The position numbers and the translations under genes were made by a program. Shown one piece after another: positions 27,657 to 36,594 of a stretch of 64,000 bases of DNA. The DNA is from Winogradskyella ludwigii (GTDB lineage: Bacteria; Bacteroidota; Bacteroidia; Flavobacteriales; Flavobacteriaceae). The stretch lies in contig NZ_JABFDF010000002.1 of NCBI RefSeq assembly GCF_013403985.1, positions 62,001 through 126,000 on the forward strand, in the 5' to 3' direction. Within the stretch, counting starts at the first letter, position 1. Each line of letters starts with the position of its first letter. The notes under the pieces were generated by a model that saw only the letters and a list, made by a program, of their open reading frames with translations, was not told where the DNA came from and did not search any database.

Positions 27657-28808
27657 TTAAGCATCTTTTGGCTTAACAAATTCACTTAAAACGTTAATCA
27701 CATAATCTAACTCTTCCTTAGTATTATAAATACTGAAAGAAAAACGGACTGAAGGTTGCTTTAATTTTTCATCATTTAAAATTGCAGATAACACGTGTGA
27801 TGATTGGTTGCTACCACTTTGGCAAGCGCTTCCTTTTGAACAAGCAATTCCTTTTAAATCGAGTTGAAACTGTAACATCGATGCTTTTTCTGGTGCAATT
27901 GGCAAACAGACATTGACTAAGGTATAGGTGCTTTCAGCATGTTCACAACCTCCATTAAAACTCGCATTAGGTAAATGTTTTTTTATTTGCTCAATAAAAT
28001 AACTCTTTAAGCCTGAAACGTATTTTTTATCTTCTTCAATAGTTTGATAAGCTATTTTTAAAGCTTCATCCATACCAACAATATTATGTATAGATTCTGT
28101 ACCTGCTCTATAACCTCGTTCCTGCTCACCACCAAAAATCAATGGTTTTAATCCTGATTCTTTTCTAATAAAACAAAATCCAACTCCTTTTGGTCCGTGA
28201 AACTTATGTGCACTTGCCGCTAAAAAATCTATTGGAATGGTTTTTAAATCAATTTTATAATGACCAATAGACTGCACAGTATCTGTATGAAACAACGCCT
28301 TATTAATCTTGCAAAGTTCAGCAACACGTTCTAGGTCTAAAATATTACCAATTTCATTATTAATGTGCATTAAACTCACCACGGCTTTATCACTAGATTT
28401 TAATAAAGCTTCTAAATGCGAATAATTAATTGAACCACAATCTTCTAAATCTACAAACTTAAGTGCTACATTATACTCTTTTTGCAATTGCTCTGCAGTA
28501 TGTAAAACGGCATGATGTTCTATTTTAGAAAGAATAATTTCTGTAACTCCCAAATCTCTAACAGCACTTCGTAATGCTAAATTATCTGCTTCTGTACCAC
28601 CAGAAGTAAAAACAATTTCTGATGCATTAATGTTAAAATACGAAGCGATGTTTTTTCTGCATTGTTCTAAAAGCGCTTTAGAAGAACGTCCAAAACTATG
28701 TGTAGATGATGCATTGCCATAGTTAGCTTGTAAGACTTCCGTCATGCGCACTATAACTTCTGGTCTTATTGCTGTTGTTGCGGCATTGTCTAAATATATT
28801 TGCTTCAT
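27657..28808 (-). CDS. Cysteine desulfurase (NifS/IscS family)
   Basis: PLP enzyme that takes sulfur from cysteine for Fe-S clusters and thio-modifications. The 383 residues start at MKQIYLDNAATT (ATG 28808); an earlier in-frame ATG at 28859 adds 17 residues not expected for the family. The PLP lysine is K202 in AASAHKFHGPKG, and the persulfide cysteine is C329 in CSKGSACQSGS, a short-loop group I (NifS/IscS-like) arrangement. No IscU or tRNA thiolase gene is adjacent, so its partner pathway cannot be assigned. Confidence 0.92.
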   Translation of the reverse strand: MKQIYLDNAATTAIRPEVIVRMTEVLQANYGNASSTHSFGRSSKALLEQCRKNIASYFNINASEIVFTSGGTEADNLALRSAVRDLGVTEIILSKIEHHAVLHTAEQLQKEYNVALKFVDLEDCGSINYSHLEALLKSSDKAVVSLMHINNEIGNILDLERVAELCKINKALFHTDTVQSIGHYKIDLKTIPIDFLAASAHKFHGPKGVGFCFIRKESGLKPLIFGGEQERGYRAGTESIHNIVGMDEALKIAYQTIEEDKKYVSGLKSYFIEQIKKHLPNASFNGGCEHAESTYTLVNVCLPIAPEKASMLQFQLDLKGIACSKGSACQSGSNQSSHVLSAILNDEKLKQPSVRFSFSIYNTKEELDYVINVLSEFVKPKDA

Positions 28809-28894
28809 CTTTAACTCGTCTTTACATTTATTAAGCTCCGAATTTTCAACTAAAAACACATTGAATTAAAACAAAACTTAAATTTGGCTGACCG

Positions 28895-28902
28895 CAAAAA
28901 TA
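28895..28902 (-). promoter_or_regulatory. -7 element of the cysteine desulfurase gene
   Basis: Plus-strand CAAAAATA reads TATTTTTG leftward, an exact TAnnTTTG match, 87 bases before the ATG at 28808. Confidence 0.4.
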
Positions 28903-28953
28903 TTGTAAATAAAATTATTTAGTTAATGGAGCGTTATAATTTTACAAATCCTT

Positions 28954-28961
28954 TATTTTTG
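28954..28961 (+). promoter_or_regulatory. -7 element of the 28977 lipoprotein gene
   Basis: TATTTTTG lies 15 bases before the ATG at 28977. It makes the longer frame starting at 28926 unlikely, since that start would be upstream of the transcript. Confidence 0.5.
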
Positions 28962-28976
28962 TTTAAAATTGAATCT

Positions 28977-29948
28977 ATGCTACAGCGTTTTTATATCCTA
29001 TTTTGTTTACTCTTTTTAGTCGCTTGTGATGATGGAGATATCCTAACTATTGATTTGGATTTTGATGAAGAATTAGAGCAATGTGAAAATTTTGAAGATT
29101 ACCACCTTGTTTATGATACGCGCGAAGACCCAAGTGAAGCACTGCTTTTAATTTTTCCGAAATCTACGACTAATGATGCACTATTTGCGTTTGCAACTAC
29201 AGAAGGAACTCCTGAAGAATTAACGATTGATGAGAGTACCATTCGTTTTATTTACAGAACCTATAATAGAGAGTTAACTTCTGATGATATTTGTGCTGTT
29301 GTTTCCCCTTCAGATTTAACCATAAGAGAAGACTATGAAGCAGGTTCTGGTGATGTTTACATTACTACGACCATAGAAGATGATGATAACGATGGAGTAC
29401 CTAATGAAGATGAAGGCATTTCAGGATTACCAAACGAAGATGGTATTTATATCGATTCTTTAGATACTGATGGAGATGGTATTCCTAATTATTTAGACAT
29501 AGATGATGATGGAGATAATGTATTAACAGAAGATGAACTAGACGAATTGGATGAAGATGGAGATGGAGATCCTTTAACTAACCCTTTAAACACTGATGCA
29601 GATCATCCAACAAACAGTGATGATCTTCCTGATTATTTGGATCCTGATGACGATGGTGACGGAATTTTAACACGTTATGAAGATGCTAATGGAGAAAATG
29701 GCCCTAACGACGATAGAGTAACTGTAAACGGAGTTCTTGTACAACTTTACCTTAACAGTGAAGAAGCTATAGCATATATACCAGATACTAACGAAGATTA
29801 CGACGCCTTTGAAAATGTATATACTAGAACAGTGACAATGACCTTTACCATTGAAAATACTGATTTAACAATTTTTAGAACATCAAATATTGATCTAGGA
29901 ACATTAACCTTTACTATTCCAGAATTCGATCCAGAAGATTACGATTGA
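28977..29948 (+). CDS. Lipoprotein with calcium-binding (thrombospondin type-3-like) repeats
   Basis: A 323-residue lipoprotein with signal MLQRFYILFCLLFLVAC. It is strongly acidic. The centre (about residues 130-235) holds several aspartate-rich calcium-loop repeats (DDNDGVPNEDEG, DTDGDGIPNYLDIDDDGDN, DPDDDGDGILTRYED) as in thrombospondin type-3 repeats. N- and C-terminal parts are small beta-type domains without a recognised family. A surface or periplasmic structural or adhesion role is likely. It ends 4 bases before the convergent Smr gene with no terminator between. Confidence 0.8.
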   Translation: MLQRFYILFCLLFLVACDDGDILTIDLDFDEELEQCENFEDYHLVYDTREDPSEALLLIFPKSTTNDALFAFATTEGTPEELTIDESTIRFIYRTYNRELTSDDICAVVSPSDLTIREDYEAGSGDVYITTTIEDDDNDGVPNEDEGISGLPNEDGIYIDSLDTDGDGIPNYLDIDDDGDNVLTEDELDELDEDGDGDPLTNPLNTDADHPTNSDDLPDYLDPDDDGDGILTRYEDANGENGPNDDRVTVNGVLVQLYLNSEEAIAYIPDTNEDYDAFENVYTRTVTMTFTIENTDLTIFRTSNIDLGTLTFTIPEFDPEDYD

Positions 29949-29952
29949 TTAC

Positions 29953-30510
29953 TTAAGGTTCTATATTTTGAAGAATTCTAACCTCTGTAGCACCTAATCC
30001 GTAGGTTTTATAATCTGCATCATAAAACCGCACATTATTATAACGACTAAAAAGCGTTTCTAACTCTTGGCGAAGCACTCCTTCCCCTACTCCATGTATA
30101 AATACAATTTTAGGAATACGTTTACGCATAGCAAACTCTAATTGACCTCTGGCTGTATCTAATTGTAGATTAAGCATCTCAAAATTAGACATCCTTTTGG
30201 ATGATTTTGTTAAATGATGAATATGTAAATCGACTTCAAACTTTGGTGCATGTCGCTCTTTTGGTTTTATTGTTGGTGCAGACTTTCGTTTTTTAGAAGC
30301 CTTTTCTCTTTTTACAGCTTCAAAATCGGTATTGTAAACTGCATTTTCAAGAGAGTTTCCTGAGGACGACAACATGAGTTCGTTAGCTTCAAACTGTAAG
30401 TTAAAACCATCACTATCTTCAATTGTTATTGTTTTATCTGAAATCTTTGTTATAACACCTGAAATATTATCATCTAAAGTTTCAATATGATCTCCAACTT
30501 TAAATTTCAT
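29953..30510 (-). CDS. DUF2027/Smr-domain protein
   Basis: A 185-residue protein starting MKFKVGDHIETLDD (ATG 30510). The N-terminal SH3-like domain (about 1-50) resembles the DUF2027 N-terminus. A basic linker (AVKREKASKKRKSA) leads to an Smr domain (about 100-185) with DLHIHHL and the nuclease-associated loop FIHGVGEG. Smr domains nick nucleic acids and, in MutS2-type proteins, act on collided ribosomes. The ATG overlaps the upstream membrane gene by 11 bases, so the two are coupled. Confidence 0.85.
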   Translation of the reverse strand: MKFKVGDHIETLDDNISGVITKISDKTITIEDSDGFNLQFEANELMLSSSGNSLENAVYNTDFEAVKREKASKKRKSAPTIKPKERHAPKFEVDLHIHHLTKSSKRMSNFEMLNLQLDTARGQLEFAMRKRIPKIVFIHGVGEGVLRQELETLFSRYNNVRFYDADYKTYGLGATEVRILQNIEP

Positions 30511-30715
30511 CTTCTTTATCTGTTTTAATAAAAGATTCTTCCTCTTTATCAAACTTACTAGGAATATTTCTAGACGTTCTATAAATACCAAACATTAGTA
30601 ACATGATACCACCTAGTAGTATATAAGTGTTTTGCTCCTCTTGTGCTTGTGCATAAAAGGCAATTAAGCCACCAACCACAATACAGATAAAATTTAGGGT
30701 TCTAGATATATTCAT
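30500..30715 (-). CDS. Small two-helix membrane protein
   Basis: A 71-residue protein with two transmembrane helices (about 6-24 and 30-46) and an acidic, lysine-rich cytoplasmic tail. It has no recognised motif. It is coupled by an 11-base overlap to the Smr-domain gene. It probably belongs to the uncharacterised small membrane proteins that precede Smr genes in this family. Confidence 0.7.
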   Translation of the reverse strand: MNISRTLNFICIVVGGLIAFYAQAQEEQNTYILLGGIMLLMFGIYRTSRNIPSKFDKEEESFIKTDKEDEI

Positions 30716-30735
30716 AACGCATCATTTAATATGAG

Positions 30736-30743
30736 CAAAAGTA
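30736..30743 (-). promoter_or_regulatory. -7 element of the membrane protein/Smr operon
   Basis: Plus-strand CAAAAGTA reads TACTTTTG leftward (exact TAnnTTTG), 20 bases before the ATG at 30715. Confidence 0.5.
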
Positions 30744-30805
30744 AGGATTAGAAAAATTATTTAATGTAATTACTAAAGTATTTAGCAAATTCTTAATTTA
30801 GCGCC

Positions 30806-31108
30806 ATGTTAATATTCGCAAAAGGACTTGATGATTATATGCTGCCATGTTTATGGAAGCAAACTTTTAATGTAGATTGTATGGGCTGTGGTATGCAGAG
30901 ATCTATCTCATTAATTTTAAAAGGAGATTTTATAGCCGCTTTTTATATGTATCCAGCTATATATTCTCTTATTATGCTATTCACTTTCCTGATATTTCAC
31001 CTTAAATTTCAATTTAAGAATGGTCATCGGATTATTTTAGGGTTATTTATCCTAAATATTAGTATTATTGTAACGAGCTTTATTTTAAAGACCTTTTTAA
31101 TCAACTAA
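30806..31108 (+). CDS. DUF2752 membrane protein
   Basis: A 100-residue membrane protein with the DUF2752 signature CLWKQTFNVDCMGCGMQRS (cysteines at the membrane face) followed by two hydrophobic helices. The function is unknown; the CxxCG-type motif suggests metal or redox binding. It lies 13 bases before the CCC-motif gene, a pairing common in Flavobacteriaceae. Confidence 0.83.
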   Translation: MLIFAKGLDDYMLPCLWKQTFNVDCMGCGMQRSISLILKGDFIAAFYMYPAIYSLIMLFTFLIFHLKFQFKNGHRIILGLFILNISIIVTSFILKTFLIN

Positions 31109-31121
31109 AAACAAATAAAAC

Positions 31122-31457
31122 ATGGAAAAACAACAAATCCCTAATGGAACCTTAGTCCTTGTAATGGGAATTTTATCAATTATTGGCTGCTGCTGTTATG
31201 GTTTGCCAGGATTAATTTTTGGAATTGTAGCAATAGTACTTGCTGGAAAAGCCACTAAAGTTTACACAGAATCACCTGAAAGCTTTTCTGGTTTTGGAAA
31301 TGTAAAAGCTGGAAAAATAATGGGAATTATTGGTGTAGTTTTAAGTATTGCTATGGTTTTATTTTACGTTTGGATAATTACTACTTTTGGATGGGATACT
31401 ATGCAAGATCAAGAATTAATGCAACAAAAACTGCAAGAAATGATGGGACCTCAATAG
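31122..31457 (+). CDS. CCC-motif small membrane protein
   Basis: A 111-residue protein with two or three transmembrane helices. The conserved triple cysteine is in IIGCCCYGLPGLIFG, followed by a second hydrophobic segment (about 68-90) and a glutamine/methionine-rich tail. It resembles DUF4190-type proteins and the 'CCC motif membrane protein' group of this phylum. It is cotranscribed with the DUF2752 gene. Function unknown. Confidence 0.8.
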   Translation: MEKQQIPNGTLVLVMGILSIIGCCCYGLPGLIFGIVAIVLAGKATKVYTESPESFSGFGNVKAGKIMGIIGVVLSIAMVLFYVWIITTFGWDTMQDQELMQQKLQEMMGPQ

Positions 31458-31474
31458 TCTTATTTTTTATAAAT

Positions 31475-31510
31475 AAAAAAGCGATTTTCTTAATTGAAAA
31501 TCGCTTTTTT
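31475..31510. terminator. Bidirectional terminator
   Basis: Fifteen-base stem AAAAAAGCGATTTTC / GAAAATCGCTTTTTT with a TTAATT loop. It serves the CCC-motif gene and the leftward rocD gene. Confidence 0.93.
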
Positions 31511-31531
31511 TATGCTTATTTAAAAGCTTTA

Positions 31532-32812
31532 TTAAGCTTCAAATGTTTTTAATGTCTTTGTTATAATAGACACACAATCTAATAATTGTACTTCTGTTAT
31601 TACTAAAGGTGGTGCAAAACGAATAATATTACCATGTGTTGGTTTTGCTAACAAACCGTTATCTCTTAATTTCATACAGATATTCCATGCGGTATCACTA
31701 TCTTCTGTATCATTTATTAAAATCGCATTCAACAATCCTTTACCGCGAACACCATTTACAATAGAACTTGTTTCAATAAATTTAGATAATTCTGCTCTAA
31801 ACAATTCTCCTAATTCTTGTGCATTATTTGCTAATCCTTCGTCTTTAATAACATCTAATGCTGCGATACCAATAGCTGCAGCAACCGGATTCCCTCCAAA
31901 TGTACTACCATGGTTCCCTGGTTTTATAACATCCATGATGTCGTTATTTGCTAAAACCGCAGAAACAGGATATGCTCCTCCAGATAAGGCTTTACCTAAA
32001 ATTAAAATATCAGCTTTAACTTCTGGTGTACCAGAACAATGCTTATCTGCACAACTACAGTTACCACAAGTTGCTAATAAACGACCTGTTCTTGCAATAC
32101 CAGTTTGCACTTCGTCTGCAATAAATAATACATTAAACTTTTCGCATAAGGCTTTTGCTTTGGCTAAATAACCTTCACTTGGCACGTAAACGCCTGCTTC
32201 ACCTTGAATTGGTTCTACTAAGAAACCTGCAACATTAGGATTATTCTTTAAAGTAGTTTCTAAAGCTTCTAAATTATCGTATTCAATTTTTATAAATCCA
32301 TTAGTGTATGGTCCAAAGTTTTTACGCGCTACAGGATCATTACTAAACGAAATAATAGTAGTTGTTCTTCCGTGGAAGTTATTTTCACACACTACAATTT
32401 CAGCTTCATTCTCATCAATACCTTTTACTTCATAAGCCCATTTTCTACACAATTTTAAAGCCGTTTCTACAGCTTCTGCTCCTGTGTTCATTGGTAAAAG
32501 CTTATCAAAATGAAACGTTTCCGTTGCATATTTTTCAAACTTACCTAATACATCATTATAAAATGCTCTTGAGGTTAACGTTAAAGTTTTTGCTTGCTCA
32601 GTCATTGCTCCAACAATTTTTGGATGACAATGTCCTTGGTTTACTGCAGAATATGCTGAAAGAAAATCGTAATACTTTTTACCTTCTACATCCCAAACAA
32701 AAACACCCTCTCCTTTACTCAGTACTACTGGTAATGGATGGTAATTGTGTGCACCATACTTGTTTTCTAAATCTATCGCTTCTTGCGATGTTAATTGGTC
32801 TAAAACAGCCAT
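31532..32812 (-). CDS. rocD: Ornithine--oxo-acid aminotransferase
   Basis: PLP class III aminotransferase converting ornithine plus 2-oxoglutarate to glutamate-semialdehyde. The 426 residues include the family motifs [22 protein letters not shown] (D233) and the PLP lysine K274 in [20 protein letters not shown] cysteine-rich insertion with C249, C252, C254 and C259 lies between the PLP aspartate and lysine. That insert is absent from classical mammalian and Bacillus enzymes and may bind a metal. The gene has a 415-base upstream gap. Confidence 0.93.
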   Translation of the reverse strand: MAVLDQLTSQEAIDLENKYGAHNYHPLPVVLSKGEGVFVWDVEGKKYYDFLSAYSAVNQGHCHPKIVGAMTEQAKTLTLTSRAFYNDVLGKFEKYATETFHFDKLLPMNTGAEAVETALKLCRKWAYEVKGIDENEAEIVVCENNFHGRTTTIISFSNDPVARKNFGPYTNGFIKIEYDNLEALETTLKNNPNVAGFLVEPIQGEAGVYVPSEGYLAKAKALCEKFNVLFIADEVQTGIARTGRLLATCGNCSCADKHCSGTPEVKADILILGKALSGGAYPVSAVLANNDIMDVIKPGNHGSTFGGNPVAAAIGIAALDVIKDEGLANNAQELGELFRAELSKFIETSSIVNGVRGKGLLNAILINDTEDSDTAWNICMKLRDNGLLAKPTHGNIIRFAPPLVITEVQLLDCVSIITKTLKTFEA

Positions 32813-33227
32813 TTTTAAAAATAATTTAAGGTTTATGCCTCTTTAGAAGGCATCGTTTAACATTGCTAAACAATGCAAACATTAATAATTAAATCTCGCT
32901 TAGCGAGTTCCTTATCTACCTTTATCCTTTCGAAGATTCCGATAACTATCAGAACGAAAATTCAGCGTGGGAAAGAAATCATCCCTAGAATGTGCAAATT
33001 AATAAATATTAAGCTTCAATTATAAATTAGTTTTCATTTTTTAACATCTAATTTTACTAATTCCACTTCTTTTTTATAAAAATCAAATTCCTAGTAAACT
33101 ACTATAAACTCACTTACTAGCAAGACATAGCCGTCTACAAATCCGTAGGCTTCTACATTCTTTTGTGTCTTTTCAAAATATTAAGTGTCTCAAATATATA
33201 ATATTAACTATTCAATTTTAATTAACC
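32813..33227. repeat. Intergenic stretch with small palindromes, no gene
   Basis: The gap between divergent rocD and the MscS-like gene holds several short palindromes: ATGCCT-N7-AGGCAT (32835-32853), CATTG-N5-CAATG (32861-32875), CTCGC-TTA-GCGAG (32895-32907), and competing hairpins around 33129-33156 (CTAC-N6-GTAG). Some look like decayed dispersed repeats of flavobacteria. I see no open frame of note and no clear TAnnTTTG element. Confidence 0.5.
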
Positions 33228-34394
33228 ATGGACTACTTAACAGAATTATTTAATAACTTAACAGCATCATTTGGAGAAAGCCTCTCTGGTGTAATTGCAG
33301 CCGTTTTAATACTAATTATCGGTTGGTTTATTGCTGGCTTTGTAAAACGAATGACCACAAAACTGATAAAAAAAACAGGTATTGATGACAAACTGAAAAA
33401 TTCTTCATTAAAGTTGTCTTCCTTTATTGGTAAACTCCTTTATTTTTTAGTAATGATATTTGTTTTTATGTTAGCTCTAGGCAAATTAGGCTTAACGGAT
33501 GTATTAGATCCCGTAAAAAACTTATTAAATGGATTTACAAATTACATTCCTAATATTATTGGTGCTGGTTTAGTGGCTTACATTGGCTATATGTTAGCAA
33601 CAATAGTTTCTGAACTCGTAGAATTATCTGGTGATACCATAAAAAAGTTCACACCAAAACTTAAGCTTCCTGAAAACCTTGATGTCGTAAAAATTCTAAA
33701 AAAGGTAGTTTTCATATTTGTATTTATACCATTATTGATTTCTGCGTTTCATATTTTAGACATGAAAGCCATTTCAGAACCTGCAACATCAATGTTAAGC
33801 TCATTTTTTGAAGCGATTCCGAGAATATTAGTAGCTACAATTATCATCATCATATTTGTTTTTGTTGGACGCTTTGTGGCTCAACTTTTAAAAGAATTAT
33901 TACAAAGCCTTAATGTAGATGGTTTAGTTTCTAAAATGAACATGACTGAATATGTTGGAACTAAAAGTGTTGCTAAATTAATATCTAACATTGCTTATGC
34001 ACTTATCGTTGTATTTGGAATGTTAACAGCCTTTGAAAAATTAGAATTCACACAACTCACAGAAATCATTGATACTGTATTGGCTTATGCAGGTAAAATC
34101 TTATTCGGAATTGTAATTATTGGTTTAGGTTTAATTATTTCTAATCTATTCACTAAAGCATTAAATAGTAAAAACAATCCTTTTGTAGTCTCTATTGTAA
34201 AAATTAGCATCATTGCTATATTCTTAGCTATTGGTTTAGGTTCTATGGGAATTGCAGATGAAATTGTAAATCTAGCTTTCGGTATATCATTAGGAACAGT
34301 AGCACTTACAGTGGTTTTATCTTTCGGTTTAGGTGGTCGTGAAGCTGCAGGAAAACAAATGGGAAAAATCTTAGAAAAATTTAATAAGAACTAA
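33228..34394 (+). CDS. Mechanosensitive channel-like protein with repeated TM helices
   Basis: A 388-residue membrane protein with about eight hydrophobic helices. It consists of repeated 'conserved TM helix' units (GFTNYIPNIIGAGLVAYIGY; AIPRILVATIIIIIFVFVGR) as in cyanobacterial CmpX and other MscS-related proteins. The C-terminal LGTVALTVVLSFGLGGREAA matches the start of the MscS beta domain, but the large cytoplasmic cage is missing, so it is a short form. A role in osmotic protection is likely but not shown. Confidence 0.82.
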   Translation: MDYLTELFNNLTASFGESLSGVIAAVLILIIGWFIAGFVKRMTTKLIKKTGIDDKLKNSSLKLSSFIGKLLYFLVMIFVFMLALGKLGLTDVLDPVKNLLNGFTNYIPNIIGAGLVAYIGYMLATIVSELVELSGDTIKKFTPKLKLPENLDVVKILKKVVFIFVFIPLLISAFHILDMKAISEPATSMLSSFFEAIPRILVATIIIIIFVFVGRFVAQLLKELLQSLNVDGLVSKMNMTEYVGTKSVAKLISNIAYALIVVFGMLTAFEKLEFTQLTEIIDTVLAYAGKILFGIVIIGLGLIISNLFTKALNSKNNPFVVSIVKISIIAIFLAIGLGSMGIADEIVNLAFGISLGTVALTVVLSFGLGGREAAGKQMGKILEKFNKN

Positions 34395-34418
34395 TTTTTC
34401 ACCCTTAATTAATTAAAG

Positions 34419-34446
34419 CGGCTTAGAGAAATCTAGGCCGTTTTTT
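34419..34446 (+). terminator. Terminator of the MscS-like gene
   Basis: Nine-base stem CGGCTTAGA / TCTAGGCCG (one G-U) with a GAAA tetraloop, then T6. Confidence 0.9.
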
Positions 34447-34508
34447 ATTTGTGATAAACTCAGAAATAATAGCATCATTTTCAACTTTACTATTCGCAAA
34501 AATGCACC

Positions 34509-34516
34509 TATCTTTG
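34509..34516 (+). promoter_or_regulatory. -7 element of rlmD
   Basis: TATCTTTG is an exact TAnnTTTG match, 20 bases before the ATG at 34537. Confidence 0.5.
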
Positions 34517-34536
34517 CTACTTAATTATTATAAGAA

Positions 34537-35991
34537 ATGCCAAAAAGAGAACGGAATAAATTTGTAAGACGCGGTGAAATCATTGATATTTTAATCGAAG
34601 ATTATGCCTTTGGTGGTAAAGGTATTGGTCGTATAAGAAATGAACATGGCGAATTTGTTGTTTTCGTTCCTAATACATTACCTGGTCAGTTGGTAAAAAC
34701 TCAAATAAAAAAAACCAGTAAAAAGTATGCTGAAGGTAAACTTTTTGAGGTTTTAAAGCCATCGGAAGATGAAATTGATATGCCTTACCAAACTATTCCT
34801 GGTGCACCTTATATTAATTTACCCATTGAAAAACAACATCAATACAAAAAGGAAAGTACTCTACAATTATTTAAACGTATTGGTAAAGTTGATGATATTG
34901 AAGATAAGTTTGATGAATTTGTAACCTCACCTAACACCTTTCATTATAGAAATAAAATGGAGTATGGCTTTTCTGCCATTGGTTATGACCACGACTTAAA
35001 AACTGATGTAGATGAATTTACTTTAGGATTTAAAAAACGTGGAACTTGGTGGTGTGGAGATGACCTAAAGAAAGATTCTGGTTTATTTGATGCCGAATTT
35101 GAAAACCAATTAAAAGACATTAAAGCCTATTGTGTAGAAACCGGATTAGCACCTTGGCATCCACCAAAAAGGGAAGGTTTCTTTAGATATTTTGTGGTCA
35201 GAAAATCGTTTAAAACCAATCAGCTCTTATTTAATTTAGTTACCACTTCTTATGATTTACCTGAATTTGATTTAGATAAATTTGCTAATTATTTGGTTGG
35301 ATTATTTGGTGATCGCGTTGCTGGTTTATTACACACCATTAATGATGAAACTGGAGATAGAACTATTGCCACAACAGGAAGTATTTCTCTTGTTTATGGT
35401 GATGATAAAATTGTAGAAGAATTATTAGGCTTAAATTTTGAAATTAGCATGAAGAGCTTTTTTCAAACCAACCCAAAATGTGCTGAAAAATTATACACTA
35501 AAGTGGTCGATTATGCTTTAGAAAACAAAGAAGCTGTTGACAATACGGTTGTTCTTGATTTATTTTGCGGAACAGGAACTATTGGTCAAATTATTGCCAA
35601 TAAATCTGAAAACACTAAAATTGTAGGTGTAGATATTGTTGCAGCTGCCATTGAAGATGCCAAAGAGAATGCCAAACGTAATAATATTGAAGGGCTTAAA
35701 TTTTATGCTGCAGATGTTGGTAAATTCTTAGCCGAACATCCAGAATACACCAATAAAATAAGAACTATCATCTTAGATCCTGCAAGAGCAGGAATTGCTC
35801 CTAAAACCCTTAAAAAAATAATAAACCTAAATGCAGAACGTTTGGTTTATGTATCTTGTAATCCTGCAACCCAAGCAAGAGACACTGAGCAATTAATGGA
35901 AGCGGGTTACACCATCAATAAATTAAGTTTGGTAGATCAATTTCCGCACACAGCACATATTGAAACGGTTGTATTATTTGAGAAAAAGTAA
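34537..35991 (+). CDS. rlmD: 23S rRNA (uracil-C5)-methyltransferase RlmD
   Basis: SAM-dependent enzyme of the RlmD/TrmA family. The 484 residues contain an N-terminal TRAM domain (about 8-70, IDILIEDYAFGGKGIGRI), a central region and a Rossmann domain with VVLDLFCGTGTIGQ. The catalytic cysteine lies in RLVYVSCNPATQARD, and ILDPARAGI completes the active site. The Fe-S cysteine set of E. coli RlmD is not evident, as is usual in this phylum, so the exact uracil (1939 or 747 type) is uncertain. DUF6452 starts with no gap after its stop. Confidence 0.9.
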   Translation: MPKRERNKFVRRGEIIDILIEDYAFGGKGIGRIRNEHGEFVVFVPNTLPGQLVKTQIKKTSKKYAEGKLFEVLKPSEDEIDMPYQTIPGAPYINLPIEKQHQYKKESTLQLFKRIGKVDDIEDKFDEFVTSPNTFHYRNKMEYGFSAIGYDHDLKTDVDEFTLGFKKRGTWWCGDDLKKDSGLFDAEFENQLKDIKAYCVETGLAPWHPPKREGFFRYFVVRKSFKTNQLLFNLVTTSYDLPEFDLDKFANYLVGLFGDRVAGLLHTINDETGDRTIATTGSISLVYGDDKIVEELLGLNFEISMKSFFQTNPKCAEKLYTKVVDYALENKEAVDNTVVLDLFCGTGTIGQIIANKSENTKIVGVDIVAAAIEDAKENAKRNNIEGLKFYAADVGKFLAEHPEYTNKIRTIILDPARAGIAPKTLKKIINLNAERLVYVSCNPATQARDTEQLMEAGYTINKLSLVDQFPHTAHIETVVLFEKK

Positions 35992-36594
35992 ATGAAAAAC
36001 TTAAAATTCTTAATTCTAGTTATAGCCATTGCGTTAATTAATTGTGAACGTGATGATATCTGTTCTGCAGCTACAGAAACGACTCCAAGACTAATTATAG
36101 AATTCTATGACGCTTCTGATACTGAGGAATTATTAAATGTTTCTAGAATTACGGTTTATCGTGAAGGCATTTTTACAGATGAGGATGGAGTTACAACAGA
36201 ACCTATTGAAGAATCTGACAAAATCATTAAGGAATATGATGATGAAGACGCCTATGTTTTTAATGTAAACAATAATAAAATAGCATTACCTCTTCTTGTT
36301 GGACCTGAAGGTCAACCACCAATAACAGTGCGTTATGTTTTAGAAAAAGACACGAATCTAAGAATTGAAGATGAAGATCCTTTAACCAATTCTAATATAG
36401 ACATCATAGAAATCACATACAACACAGAGTTTGTTTATATCTCGAGAGCTTGCGGTTACTCTAGCTATTTCAACAGTTTAGGGGTTTTAAGAGAGACAGA
36501 TACTGATCAATGGATTGCTAATATAGAAATCGAAGAAACCACACAACAAAGTATAAAAGATGAAAACACAACACATGTACGTATCTATCATTAG
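35992..36594 (+). CDS. DUF6452 family lipoprotein
   Basis: A 200-residue protein with a lipoprotein-type signal (MKNLKFLILVIAIALINC, C18). The body contains DICSAATETTPRLIIEFYD, typical of DUF6452, an uncharacterised Bacteroidota envelope family. The start codon follows directly on the rlmD stop, and the 3' end overlaps the DUF6048 gene by 35 bases, so the three genes form one tightly coupled operon. Confidence 0.85.
   Translation: MKNLKFLILVIAIALINCERDDICSAATETTPRLIIEFYDASDTEELLNVSRITVYREGIFTDEDGVTTEPIEESDKIIKEYDDEDAYVFNVNNNKIALPLLVGPEGQPPITVRYVLEKDTNLRIEDEDPLTNSNIDIIEITYNTEFVYISRACGYSSYFNSLGVLRETDTDQWIANIEIEETTQQSIKDENTTHVRIYH

Noticed and set aside
32362..32829. 155-codon open frame antisense to rocD
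   Set aside because: It lies entirely opposite a clear PLP enzyme gene, is low-complexity and histidine/leucine-rich, and has no recognisable family.
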